In this document: positions 1 through 12,000 of the stretch, one piece after another
How positions within the stretch are numbered: the first letter of the stretch is position 1
Layout: each line of letters begins with the position of its first letter
From: an uncultured Flavobacteriales bacterium
GTDB lineage: Bacteria; Bacteroidota; Bacteroidia; Flavobacteriales; BACL11
NCBI GenBank assembly: GCA_905181585.1
Contig: CAJIYG010000004.1
Location: 1 to 64,000 of the forward strand
Direction: 5' to 3'
DNA length: 64,000 nucleotides
Position numbers and translations under genes: made by a program
The notes under the pieces: generated by a model
What the model saw: the letters and a program-made list of their open reading frames with translations, nothing else
What the model was told of the DNA's origin: nothing
The model's database searches: none

Positions 1-416
1 CTATTGAAATGGCAAAGAAAGCTCAAGAGCAAGGGATTATTACACATACTTTAGGAATGGGACTTAAAAAAGGAGGTCCTATTCCCATTTATAATAAAAA
101 TGGTAATACAACAGAGTACAGAAAGGATAGAGAAGGAAATACAATTGTAACAAAATTAAATGAAAAAATGCTTCAAAAAATTGCTCAAGCAGGCTCTGGC
201 ACGTACATAAGAGCAAATAATTCAAAAGCAGGATTAAACACGTTATTTACTGAAATAAATAAGATGGAAAAAAAGGATATTGGAACAATGATATTTACGC
301 AATATAAAGATCGTTTTCAAATTTTTCTTTTACTATCATTGTTTTTTATATTTCTAGATTTTATTTTCTTAGAAAGAAAAAACAAATGGAATAAGAATAT
401 AAATTTGTATAAATAA
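1..416 (+). CDS. batB: BatB-like von Willebrand factor A membrane protein, C-terminal end
   Basis: The gene enters from the left edge and is open from the first bases, so only about the last 137 residues are visible. They hold the end of a VWA fold (GIITHTLGMGL followed by GGPIPIYNKNG) and one C-terminal membrane helix of about 17 residues (FLLLSLFFIFLDFIFL) with a short basic tail. Bat proteins form an inner-membrane and periplasmic complex linked to aerotolerance or stress in Bacteroidota, but their biochemical role is unsettled. The stop overlaps the batC start by one base (TAATG), which implies translational coupling. BatA and BatB are similar. I call BatB because it directly precedes the TPR gene batC. 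Confidence 0.75.
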   Translation, partial: IEMAKKAQEQGIITHTLGMGLKKGGPIPIYNKNGNTTEYRKDREGNTIVTKLNEKMLQKIAQAGSGTYIRANNSKAGLNTLFTEINKMEKKDIGTMIFTQYKDRFQIFLLLSLFFIFLDFIFLERKNKWNKNINLYK

Positions 417-1128
417 TGAAAAGATATATATTTCTATTAATTTTTATTTGCTTGTCTGTTAATGTACAATCTCAAAATAAAAAAAGTCTTTTAAAAAAAG
501 GCAATAAGCTTTTTAAAGATAGTCTTTACAATGATGCAGAAATAAAATACCGCAAATCACTTGAGAAAGATCAAGATTATTTTGGCGCTTCATATAACTT
601 AGCAAATTCTATATACAAACAAGAGAGATATGATGAATCATCAAGTCTATATAAATCTCTAAAAGATAATGCTAATAATGATGAAGAACTTTCTGCAATT
701 CATTTTAATGAAGGTAATTCACTACTAAAAGAACAAAAAACTGATTTAGCAATAGAATCTTTTAAAGAAGCTTTAAGAAAAAACCCTAATGATGATGATG
801 CAAGATTTAATTTAGCATATGCCCAAATGATGAAAAAACAAGATCAAGAAAATAAAGATCAGGAGAACGAAGATCAAGAAAATAAAGATCAGGAGAACGA
901 AGATCAAGAAAATAAAGATCAGGAGAACGAAGATCAAGATAATATGAAAGATCAAGAGAACAAAGACTCAAGAAAAGACATGATCAGCCAAAGAAGAAAG
1001 ATCAGATGAGTAAAGAAGATGCAAAAAAAATGCTAGAAGCTTTGGAGCAAAAAGAAAAAGAACTGCAAGAAAAACTACAAAAAAAGAAAGTTAAAGGTCA
1101 AAGAGTTAAAGTCTTAAAAGATTGGTAG
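416..1128 (+). CDS. batC: BatC-like TPR protein with a frame disruption near the 3' end
   Basis: A signal peptide (MKRYIFLLIFICLSVNVQSQ) leads into two or three TPR units (residues 25-140, for example DDARFNLAYAQMMKK) and then a strongly charged linker made of a 10-residue D/Q/E/N/K repeat. The frame opened at 416 stops at 1007-1009. The family's conserved C-terminus (MSKEDAKKMLEALEQ to VKVLKDW, stop 1126-1128) lies one frame back, and losing one base near 970-985 explains this. The joined protein would be about 237 residues, a normal length for BatC. It lies in the bat operon, one base from batD. The frameshift could be a sequencing error or real. Confidence 0.75.
841..930 (+). repeat. 30-bp perfect tandem repeat inside batC (3 copies)
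   Basis: Three identical 30-base units at 841-870, 871-900 and 901-930 are followed by degenerate copies to about 965. Each unit encodes DQENKDQENE. The length is a multiple of three, so copy-number change would lengthen or shorten the charged linker without changing frame. Confidence 0.9.
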
Positions 1129-1129
1129 C

Positions 1130-2866
1130 ATGAGAAAAATAATTTTATTATTAATAATCTTTAGCAATTTTTCTTTTGGACAAGAACTAGTTGTTAGCAC
1201 AAATAGAAACCCTGCTATTTTAGGAGAACAGATCACTTTAGAATTCTCGATAGAGTCAAAAGCAAAAAACTTCCAATCTCCAGTGCTTAATGGCTTTCGA
1301 GTAGTAAGTGGGCCTAACACTAGCTCTTCAAGCAGTTATAGTTTTGCAAATGGGAAAAGTGAAAGTAAAATTATAACAAAAATTAGTTTTATACTACAAA
1401 CTATTAAAGAGGGAAACTTTATAATTCCAACTGCAAGTGTAGAAATAAATGGAAAAAAAATAAATAGTAAACCTTCAACAATAAAAGTTGTAAAAGGAAA
1501 TAGTAAAAAAGTAAATAAATCAATAGAAAATAATTTATTTATTAATGTTGAAATAAATAAAAAAAACCCATTTGTTGGAGAACAAATAATAGTAACTTAT
1601 AAATTACACACAAGATTAGATCTTGAGAATACAGAAGTTAGCGCTATTCCTAATTTAAATGGATTCTGGAAAAAAGATTTGGAGACCTCAAGTAGATTTA
1701 AAAGAGAAGTTGTAAATGGCGTTGCTTATAATACAGCCATTATAAAAAAAGCTGTGCTAACACCTCAAAAATCGGGTGAATTGATTATTGATCCTATGGA
1801 AGTTAAATGCAGTATTAGAACCCAAAATCAGCAAAATAGAAGAGATCCATTTGCTAATTTCTTTAATAGCTACAATGTTAAAGAAGAATTTATTTCCTCT
1901 AAAGAGATAAAAATAAATGTTAAAGCCCTTCCCAATAACGAGCCAAAAAACTTTAATGGAACACTGAGAAACAAAGCTAGTCAATTGGAATAGATAAATT
2001 TTCTTTAAAAACTAATGAGGCTGTTACATATAAAATAAAGTTAACTGGTACTGGAAATATAGATTTAATAGAGCCATTTAAAATTAATTTTCCAAGTGAT
2101 TTTGAAGTTTATGATCCAAAAATACAAGATCGTGTGTTTCAAGGAGGAAACAAGAGAAGTACTAAAACATTTGAATATCTACTTATCCCAAGGGTTGTAG
2201 GGAATTATAAAATACCAAAATATTCATTTTCATTTTTTAATCCAAAAAGTAAAAAATTTGAAAATAAAGCAACAGAAGCATATAGTATACAAGTTTTAAA
2301 AGGCAATAATGAAGAGTACCAAGCAAGTAATACTCAACAAATTATTAAACAAAACATAAAAGACATAAATTATATAAAAGTTAAAACAATTTTTTCACAA
2401 AAAAAGAGAAGTGCAGCATAAATATCTTTTACATTTTATATTCATCAATATTATTGATAATATTAATTTTACTTTTTCTGCCAAATTTATTTCAGAAAAA
2501 TTTGAAAATATTAAAAAATCAAAAAACATTAAATATGCAAAAATTGCTACAAAAAGACTTAAAAATGCGAAAAAATGCATTAAATTAGAAGATTTTGACC
2601 TATTTTTTGAAGAAATAGAAAAAGCATTATGGAGCTATTTTGCCGATAAATTTAAAGTTCAAATAGCTGATTTGTCAAAAGACAGTATCTCTAAATTTTT
2701 CAAAAAACATAATATTGAACTAAATACAGAAAAAGAATTCATTTCATTAATAGATGAGTGTGAATTTGCAAGATATGCTCCCTCAAATGATAAAAACAAT
2801 CAGATGGATAATATTTTAATAAAAGCAAAAGAAATTATAATTAAAGTTGAATCACAATCAAAATGA
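1130..2866 (+). CDS. batD: BatD-like protein, broken by three one-base disruptions
   Basis: BatD is a secreted or membrane-anchored oxygen-tolerance protein of the bat operon. Three fragments in three frames make one normal product of about 578 residues. 1130-1990 has a signal peptide (MRKIILLLIIFSNFSFGQ) and the N-terminal beta domains (NPAILGEQITLEFSIES, NPFVGEQIIVTYKL). About 1981-2405 has SIGIDKFSLKTNEAVTYKIK onward. About 2408-2520 encodes the membrane helix (YSSILLIILILLFLPNLF), and about 2520-2866 the cytoplasmic tail (ATKRLKNAKKCIK, EEIEKALWSYFADKF). Each join needs one extra base, and at about 1979 restoring a T gives ASSIG. The stop overlaps the batE start (ATGA at 2863-2866). Confidence 0.75.
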
Positions 2867-3617
2867 GATATCTCACAATAATTCTACTTTTTATAAGCAG
2901 CAGCTGCTTTGGCTCAGATTCTATTTTTTCTGAAGCTAACAAAGAATATGACAAAGAAAATTACAAATTAGCGATTGACAAATATCAAGATATTATTTCC
3001 GATAGCCTTGAGAGCGCTGAACTTTACTTTAACATTGGAAATTGTTATTATAAATTACAAGACTATGCTAACTCTATATTCTTTTACGAGAAATCACTTT
3101 TAATTAAAAATGACTTTGATGACGCACTTGAAAACATTGAATTAGTTAAAATTAAAATAGTAGATAAATCTGAAAAAATGCCTAGTTTATTCTATTTAGA
3201 TTGGCTTGAAAGCATAAAAAACATCCAAAACATTGAGAATTGGAAAACAACCTCAATAATTTTAATTACAATTTCATTATTATTTTTTCTAATTTCAATT
3301 ACTTTTTGAGTGAAGCCACTAGTTTTGCCTTTACATCTATTTCTTCATTAAATACTTTTTTAATTACTTATTATGCTGTTAATGATTTGATTGATAAAAA
3401 GCAAGCAATTATATTTTCAAACTCATCTGAAGTAATGAGTGCTCCTTCTGAAAACTCTACAAATCTTTTCACTATTCATCTTGGAACAAAAGTTTTATTA
3501 ATAGATAAAATCGGTAATTGGCACAATATAAAATTAGAGAATGGAAATAAAGGATGGATAAAAGATGAAAAATTAGTTAATGGATATTTGACTAAAAGCT
3601 TAAAAGAAATAAAATAA
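2863..3617 (+). CDS. batE: BatE-like TPR and SH3-type protein, one frame disruption
   Basis: The order is signal peptide (MRYLTIILLFISSSCFG), two or three TPRs (AELYFNIGNCYYKLQDYANSI), a membrane helix (SIILITISLLFFLISIT), probably a second helix, then a bacterial SH3-like domain (SAPSENSTNLFTIHLGTKV, NWHNIKLENGNKGWIKDEKL). The first frame stops at 3307-3309. The second, containing LSEATSFAFTSIS, runs to the stop at 3615-3617. Adding one T to the T5 run near 3301-3306 joins them as ITFLSEATS. This architecture is standard for BatE. It is the last gene of the operon, and no clear terminator follows it. Confidence 0.75.
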
Positions 3618-3780
3618 ATACTCCAACTAATTTTTTAGACTGCTATTCTTAATAAAGAAATTCAAATAAAAAAATCAATTATATTTTATTTAATATTATC
3701 CAAAATTAACACTGTTTAGATTCAATTTAAATAGCACGATTTCGTCAACATTTGTCTGTGTAATTCATTTCTTTTTTAAC

Positions 3781-3788
3781 TATATTTG
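3781..3788 (+). promoter_or_regulatory. Bacteroidota-type -7 element (TATATTTG)
   Basis: An exact match to TAnnTTTG, 27 bases before the ATG at 3816, in the 198-base gap after batE. A TTTG lies at 3751-3754, slightly farther upstream than the usual -33 position. Nothing else is recognisable in this gap. Confidence 0.5.
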
Positions 3789-3815
3789 TAGGTATAACTA
3801 ATTCTACAATATAAA

Positions 3816-4284
3816 ATGAAGCTAGAAAACATTTTTTTACTACTTATAACAACGCTTTTTTTAAGCTTTTCAGTAAGAGCTGAAAATCCAAATAATTGGA
3901 TTACTTATTACGATGATGCAAGTATTATTAATAGAATACCAATATCAAAACTGTGAATACGACAGATTTGATGAGGAAAAAATCATTTTAAAAATTACCA
4001 ATAAAGTCAATAAAGATATTTTGTTAAGCTTTAAAGAAGAATTATGGTATGATGAAAAATGTATAAATTGCAATTTAGAGAATGAAAATGAATTTTTAAA
4101 AGCATTAATCTTTTGGCAAATGAAGTCAAATCAGGTACATGTGAAAGAAATGACAGACTCACTATTTTTTCAAAGTTTACTGAAAAGACTTATTGATATG
4201 CCTGGAGTAAACAAGATTGTAGAATTAACGAAATTTGAATTAAAGAAAATAAATATAAGCTTATCAAAATCGTTAAACAAGTAG
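3816..4284 (+). CDS. small secreted protein of unknown function, frame-disrupted
   Basis: It starts at ATG 3816 with a clear signal peptide (MKLENIFLLLITTLFLSFSVRA) and continues ENPNNWITYYDDA. The coherent protein then switches frame near 3935-3945 (IEYQYQNCEYDRFDEEKIIL, ELWYDEKCINC), near 4113 (LANEVKSGTCERNDRLTIFSKF) and near 4190 (LIDMPGVNKIVELTKFEL). Two surplus bases and one missing base explain this. The result, about 155 residues with several Cys, resembles short secreted proteins of unknown function that I recall from flavobacteria, but I cannot name a family. The last 40 bases are ambiguous because the next gene has no clear start. Confidence 0.55.
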
Positions 4285-7200
4285 TTTCAGAACTTTTTAT
4301 ATTTATTAATTTTTCTTGTAAATTTTAATTCACAAGCACAATGCACCTCTAATATTGTTGCTATTAGAGATACTATTGCCTGTGGAGAAGGAGTATTATT
4401 ACAAACTATTAACCTTGGAGGTGGTCAAGATGATGACTTTAATGGTAACACCTTGAGCGGCTTGTGGGCTGCAGTTTCTGGCGGCTATACTATTGGCGGA
4501 CCTTGTGGAACAAATCCAAATGGAGGTCAACACCTATGGTTTGGAAATGGATGCTCAATACCAAGATATGCAAGAACTGTTCAAGTAGACGCTTCATGTG
4601 GAGGGACAATTAGTTTTGATTTTAGACAGGAAACTCAAGGAGGAAACTGTGATGGACCAGACCTTCAAAACGAAGGAGTTTATCTAGAATATAAAGTTGG
4701 TACCCATCAACCACAATAAATTATTTTAGTCCAATCGGATTTCCTTATACTGGATGGCAAAATCATTCATTCCCTATACCTCCTGCAGCTATTGTTCCTG
4801 CAGTTCAATTTCAATGGATACAATTAAGCGCCTCTTCTCCTGCATGGGACTACTGGGGCATTGACAATGTTTCTATTAATAGTTGTAGTAATTACAGCGT
4901 TAATTGGACTGGAGCTGGAGTAAATGGTTACAATCTAGACACTGTTACTGTATCTCCAGTCATTCCAACAACATACAATGTGATGTATTCTAATTTCACA
5001 AATGATACATGCTACAGTGACATAACTATCCATGTGGAACAACCAACGATAGTAGCTACTGTACTTCCTTCAATTTGTTCAGGTTCAGATACATTATTTG
5101 CTCAGGCTACTATTCCGTCTAACTGTTACTATGAGTTAGAAGTATGGAATTATCTACCTGGCGCTGGAGCACAGAATCTTGGATGGAGTGTAGGTACAGT
5201 TCCTCAAACTTACCATAACCTTGACTTAGTGGTTAATGGAAATTTTATTACAAATTATACAATGGTAGGCGGAGGAAATTTTACCTCTCAAGACTACCTA
5301 GTTCCAGTTACTAATGGAGATATTATGGATCTGTTATTTACTTCGCTTGGAAATGGATCTAATGAAGCTATGTATAGATTATATGATAGTCAAGGTAATC
5401 AAATTGTTGTAAATGGATTTCCTGGATCTACACCAATTAATTTTACTAACCACCTTGCCTATTGCCCAGCACTAGCAACATACAATTATAGTTGGTCAAA
5501 TATCACTAGTGGTGGAGTTGCTGGCTTAAATGATCCAAACATTCAAAATCCTTTAGCCACTGTTGCTCAAGTAACAAATTATGAAGTATTTGCTTATGAT
5601 TCTTTAAACCCTGGGTGTTTTGTACTTGACACAGTTACAGTTCTGCCTAATAACAATAATATTAGCGGAACTCTTTCTGGAAACACTAATATTTGTGACG
5701 GTGATTCTATAACACTAAATTTTGCGCTTATTGGTACCGCTCCATTTGACTTAGTTTTAGATGTTACAGATGCTAATGGAGTTTCAAGTGTGCAAAATTT
5801 TCAATTAGATCAATTTGGTTCAGGTTCAAATCCTGGAAATCTTATTACATTTTTCCCATCTATTTCCACAACATATTCAGTATTAAGCTTATCAGATAAC
5901 TCAGGATGTCCTGGTTCAATTACAAATCCTACCTTATCAGTAACTGTTAACCCATTTCCTGATCTAGTAGTTTCATCTACTAATACAAATTTATGTCAAG
6001 GGCAAAGTACAACATTAGATTTAGCTGTAACAGGTACTGCAAATTTCACAATAATTGATGGCAATGGTTTCTCAAATATTATTGATGCAAATGGTAACCT
6101 AGTATCTACTGGTAATCCAATTACGGTTACTCCAAATGTTACGACTACATATAGTTTTCAATCTATAGAAGGTGCTGGTGGTTGTTTAACAACTTATGTT
6201 AATCAAAACCCTACAAATAGTCCCGTAATTATCACTATAAATGTTAATCCAAGCCCAAATGCTGGAAATGATTATTCACTAAATGTTTGTTCAGATGATG
6301 TTAACACTTACGATTTAGAAAATTTAATTGGCCCAGGACAAGATCTTACAGGCTACTGGACAAATTCAAGTAACAATCAATTACCAGCAAACCCGAACTT
6401 TACATTTGACCCACAAAGTATGGCAGGAGGTAATTATACTTATACAGTTGTTGCAGCACCATGCCCAGATGCAGTTGCTACAGTAACAATTAACCTAGAA
6501 AACCCACCATTTTCAGGATTTGCTAATAATCAGTCAGTTTGTGTAAATGATTATAATCCAGGCTCTCTGTATGATCTAGATAATTTAATTACAAATGGTG
6601 ACCCAGTTGGCGTTTGGAGTATTGGAGGTACTATTATATCAAGTCAAATAAACCCAGCAACATATGGAGTTGGAACTCATCAATTCGATTACACTGTTTT
6701 TGGTATTCCTCCATGTGCAAATGCCACAACTAGTACTGACTTAATTGTAAACCCTTCTCCTGAGGTAAATACCTTTACAACTAATATACCTGTGGTTGCT
6801 CAAGGCTTTCCAATTAATTTAGAAGTTGATATGCTAGTAGGTGTACCTCCATTTACAATTAATCTTATAGATGATGAAACTCCTCCAAATAATTATACTA
6901 TTCAAATAAATGCTCCATCAATGATGGGAACAACAATTTCAACTCCTAATGTTATTCCTTTTACAAATTATTCAATTACAAATTTAATTGATGGTAACGG
7001 ATGTCAAGGAAGTTCTGTTCTAAATGTTTCAGTTGGAGTAGACCCATATGCAGTTATTGATCCATTCACAACTTCAACTCCTGTTATATGTGAAGGAGAC
7101 CCTGCTTCTGTTGGGGTATTATTAATTCAAGGAGAAGCACCTGTTGTTATTGAGTATTCATATAATGGACAAAATTATACCCATACTCTAGGAGTTGTAG

Positions 7201-9007
7201 GATCACCTCTTCCAATTCTTGATAATATCCCATTAGATCTTTCAAATTTAAACATTGGATCTAACTTAATTACAATAAATAATCTAACAGACAATAGCGG
7301 AATCAGTCCTCCAACTTCAACACTCCCCTCTCCTGTTACTGTTATAGTAAATGCAAATCCTTCTGTTACATTTGCAACTTCAACACCTGAGACATGTTTA
7401 AATGATCCTGCTATTTTAACATTTAACTTTAATTCTGGAACTCCTCCATTTAATGTAAATTATAAAATAAATAACAATGGTCAAACTCCTATAGTATTGA
7501 ATGGGTCAGGAAATCAACAGCATTCTTTAAGCCCATTACCAAATATTGGAGTAAATAATTATGATATAATAAACATAACTGATGTTAATGGATGTACTGC
7601 GCTACCAACTCCTACAAATGCGGTAATTATTGTGAACCCTACACCTGACATCGACATTACAGTCAGCGGTGCAAATCCTATATGTGTTGGACAAGCCTCA
7701 GAGTTATTCTTTCCTGTTATTTCAGGAACTCCTCCATTTAATGTAAGTTATTTTGCTGGAACAGTTAGTCTCTCTGCAGATATTGATGCCTTTGGAAACT
7801 TGCTTTCTTCTTCATCACCAATGACATTAAATCCAAATGTTACCACAACATATTCATTAGTTTCAGTAATTGATGCTAAAGGATGTTCAAATTCATTATC
7901 TGAAAGCGCTACAGTAACAGTAAATGAAATACCTTCTGTTATTGTTAGTGGATCAACTGAAATATGTAATCAAGAAAATACTCCGCTATATTTTGATTTT
8001 ACTGCTGGATCAGCTCCTTGGACAGTTGCATATACCATAAATGGTGTTCCAACAGCATTAACACTATCCAATTCTAGTGATTCTGTAATCGTTAATCCAA
8101 GTGTTACAACTAAATATATATTTACAAATATTGATGACGGAAAATGTTCTGCTATCGTAAGCGACGAAGTAACAATAGATGTAAACCCTCTACCACAAGC
8201 TATTATTAGTGGTGGCGGATCTGTTTGTGATGATGGTTCTACAATTGAGGTTAAAATAGTTACAACTTCTGGTACTCCAAATTATAACATTTACTTTTCA
8301 GCTGGAATTAACAATTTAACTGCTCAAAACGTAGGGGCTAATTATACACTAAATGCTAGTGAAGCTGGAACATATATTCTTACACGTGTAACAGATAGTA
8401 AAGGATGTGAAGCGCAAAGCCTTAATGGAAGTGCAACAGTTGTAATTAATGAATTTCCTGAAGTTGCAATTACTGCATACCCACAACCTACAACCATTAC
8501 TAACCCTTTAATAAACTTTGTTGATGAATCAACAAATCATGTTAATGGATTCTGGGATTTTGGCGATGGAGATATTGAGCTAACAAATTTTGATGCTTTG
8601 TCACATGTCTATTCTGACACTGGTTCTTATCAGGTTATGCTACAAATAGAAAGTGATAGTGGATGTATATCTATTGCTTATCAAACAATTGTAATAGACC
8701 CTGAGTACATAGTTTATATTCCAGATGGTTTTTCTCCTAATAATGATCTATTAAATGATTATTTCCAACCTATAGTTAGTGGTGTTTTAAGCTATAAACT
8801 TGAAATATTCACTAGATGGGGAGAAAGAATATTTGAAACAAATGAGTTTTCAGATATATATTGTAATGATGGTTGTCCTGCAGCTTGGGATGGTAAGACT
8901 AATAACGGTGAATTTGCTCCAATTGGAAATTATTTTTACAACATTAATGCCGCAGATTAAATGGAAAAGAAAGAGTTCTTTCAGGAAATATAACTTTATT
9001 TAGATAG
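4285..9007 (+). CDS. giant T9SS-secreted protein A (reelin-like domain, Ig-like repeats, PKD, CHU_C)
   Basis: A secreted multidomain protein of about 1,570 residues. The hydrophobic leader (NFLYLLIFLVNFNSQAQ) has no ATG, GTG or TTG in frame, so the start is unresolved. Modules in order are a reelin/galactose-binding-like beta domain at 4345-4900 (GWQNHSFPIP, WDYWGIDNVSIN), then about nine Ig-like repeats of roughly 100 residues that each open with ICxGxxxTL and contain GTPPFNV (5680-8460), a PKD domain (GFWDFGDGDIELTN, YSDTGSYQV; 8470-8695), and a type B T9SS signal (YIPDGFSPNNDLLNDYF, FTRWGERIFE, WDGKTNNGE). Two missing bases break the frame, near 4705 and near 8958. Adding a T at the second restores ADLNGKERVLSGNITLFR and the stop at 9005-9007. 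An adhesive or surface role is inferred. Confidence 0.75.
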
Positions 9008-9055
9008 AATATAAGTATTTGTCGTACCAAGTCTACGAATTTGGATTTAATGTAA

Positions 9056-9063
9056 TAATTTTG
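9056..9063 (+). promoter_or_regulatory. Bacteroidota-type -7 element (TAATTTTG) before adhesin B
   Basis: Exact TAnnTTTG match, 14 bases before the ATG at 9078, in the 70-base gap after gene A. No well-spaced -33 TTTG is seen. The region is AT-rich, so a chance match is possible. Confidence 0.45.
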
Positions 9064-9077
9064 TAAATTATAATACT

Positions 9078-12000
9078 ATGCAAATTAGACTACTTACAAC
9101 TATTTTTTCTTTATTCTGTTTAAGCAGTTTTTCTCAAGGAACCTGTGCGACCGCCTTGCCTTTTTGTACCGGAAGTAATTATACGTTTCCAGCTTCTACT
9201 AATACTTCAGGGCCTCCAGGAAATAATTTTGGATGCCTAGGAACTCAACCTAATCCTGCTTTCTATTATATGGAAGTTGATAATGGTGGTAATTTTACAA
9301 TAGATATCACAACAAACCCACAAGAAGATATTGATTTTATTTGTTGGGGTCCTTTTACAAATTTTAATACTATCTGTAGTCAACTAAATACTGCTCCAAT
9401 TGCTGATTGCAGTTACTCTGGTAACAGTAATGAAACGTGTCAAATAAATGGAGCAACTGCTGGAGAGTATTATATGCTTCTTATTACAAATTACTCAAAT
9501 AATCCAACAGATATTAGTTTCTCTCAAACTGCTGGAAATGGAACAACTAACTGCTGTATACTATCTGGAGATGCTGGAGATGATAATATTATAAATGTTT
9601 GTGAACAAGATCCTCAATTTAATCTTATTGATCAACTTTTGGGAACTCCTTCTAGCGGTGGTAACTGGTATAATCCATTGGGTTTCTTTGTAAATAATAC
9701 AGTTTTTAACCCACTATCAGGTTTTGCTGGAACATACTCATATATTGTTACTGGAAACCCTAGCAATTGTCCAAATGATACTAGTTTCCTTACAATAAAT
9801 GTAAATAGCAACCCAGTAATAAACTTTCCAACAATAAATGATATATGCTCAAATGGAGATAGTTTATTATTAAATACAGCAACACCAATTGGAGGGGTTT
9901 ATTCAGGAAATGGAGTAACTTCAAATGGGTATTTCAATTCAGTTGGAAATGTTGGGGTAAATACTATTATTTATACATATCTGGATAGTAATTTCTGTAT
10001 AGATACTGCAAGTCAAAATATTATTGTTAATGATTCACCTGTGGCTACTTCAATTACATCCATGTTAGTTGCTTTGGTTTAAATGATGGGGCAATAAATA
10101 TTTCTATTTCTGGTGGAACTCCAAGCTATATTGAAGATTGGGGAGGATATAATCCGCTTGCTCTTTCGGCTGGAGAATATGGTATAATAGTAACAGACAG
10201 TAATAATTGTGTATTTATTGATACTATAACTATATATGAGCCCCCTGGCTTTAGCTCTTCACTTATATTTAATGATATTGATTGTTTTGGTAATACAGCA
10301 GATGCATCAATTACATCCCAAATTATATCGTCTCAAAATTCATTTGGAAACACTTCTCTTTTCAACTATTGTAATTCACTGCCTGGATCAAATCTCTATA
10401 CATCTATAGATAATGTTATACTTAATGGAGATAATATAAATATTAATAATAATACCTCTGGCGCTTGTGATCAATATGAAGATTACATAAGTCAATTTGC
10501 TGATTTAACTCAAGGACAATCTTATACTATTAGTATTACACTTGGAGATTGTAGTGGCTTAGATTTCCCATCAGGAGCTAAGGTTTATGCAGATTGGAAT
10601 ATTGATGGAGATTTCTTAGATATAAATGAAGAAATTGGAGAAGTGCCGTTTGGATCAAATTCCTCCGCTACAATAACATTCACACCTCCATTTGCTGGTG
10701 GCTATGGACCAACCAGGTTACGAATTGTATCTCAGTTTTTAACTTCACAATCTAACATTTCTATTTCTCCTTGTGATGTTGGTTTATTTAATCCTCCAAA
10801 TTACGCCGAGCCTTGGTATGGCGCTACTGAAGATTATTCCATTGTAATTTAGATGTATCTTGAAACTCATCAATTAAAATTGTTTTAAATCTTACATTAT
10901 CTAAAGGCATATATCTGGGCTAATAGCAGGAGAATATTCTGTAATTACAACAAACCCAAATGGTTGTATAATTACAGATTCATTAATCATAAATGAGCCT
11001 AATATTTTAACATCTACTAATACTATTACTAATGTAAGTTGTAATAGCCTCTCTGATGGAGCTGCTGTTATTTCAATTAGTGGTGGAATTACAGATTATA
11101 CTATTAGTGCTGCAGGGTTTAACCAAACTCTATCGGGTGGACTAAACTCATTTACAATACCTCCCATGCTTAATGCTGGAGACTATCCATATTCAGTTTC
11201 TGACAGCAATGGCTGTATTTTGAATGATACAAATTAACGCAACTATAGATTACGACAGTGATATAGAAAATATTAATAACGTTTCATGTAATGGATTTAC
11301 AGATGGAAGTATAATTCTAAATATTAATGGTGGAACTGCCCCATATACTGAAAATTGGGGAGCAAATAACCCTTTATCTTTATCAGCAGGCTCGTACCTT
11401 TATTCTGTTAGCGATGACAATGGATGTCTATTAAGTAACTCAATTAATATTGAAGAACCTCTAGCGATAAGCATATCAGCTCTTCAAAGTGATGTTAGTG
11501 CATGTCTAGCTAATGATGGCTTTGTTGATGTAAATATCAGCGGAGGAACTCCTCCTTTTACATACTTATGGAGCAATAATGAAACTACTGAAGATATCAG
11601 CAATCTTGGAGCTGGAACTTATGTACTTAATGCAATTGATAGTAATGGGTGTAGCACAACAATATCCGCTACAATTAATGAGCCCCCTGCCATTATGTGT
11701 CACTTTAGCCATACAAAAATTGATGCAAGTTGTTTTGGCTCTATTGATGGTAGTATTGATGTAAGTGTCTTATCTGGAACAGCGCCTTTTTCTTTTATTT
11801 GGACAAATAATAGTTCAAATGAAGACATAAGTAATCTTAGCGCTGGCATTTATACTTTGTCAGTATCAGATTCTGTAGGATGTAGTGAAAATTTAAGTAT
11901 AACAATTAATGAGCCACCAGCTTCTAATATTATTTCTAGCCAAATTAAATGTAAGTTGTTTTGCTGGAAATAATGCAAGTATTAATCTCTCTGTAAGTGG

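Noticed and set aside
841..930. 30-base repeats that could suggest a CRISPR array
   Set aside because: The units are directly contiguous with no spacers, and they encode an in-frame TPR-protein linker.
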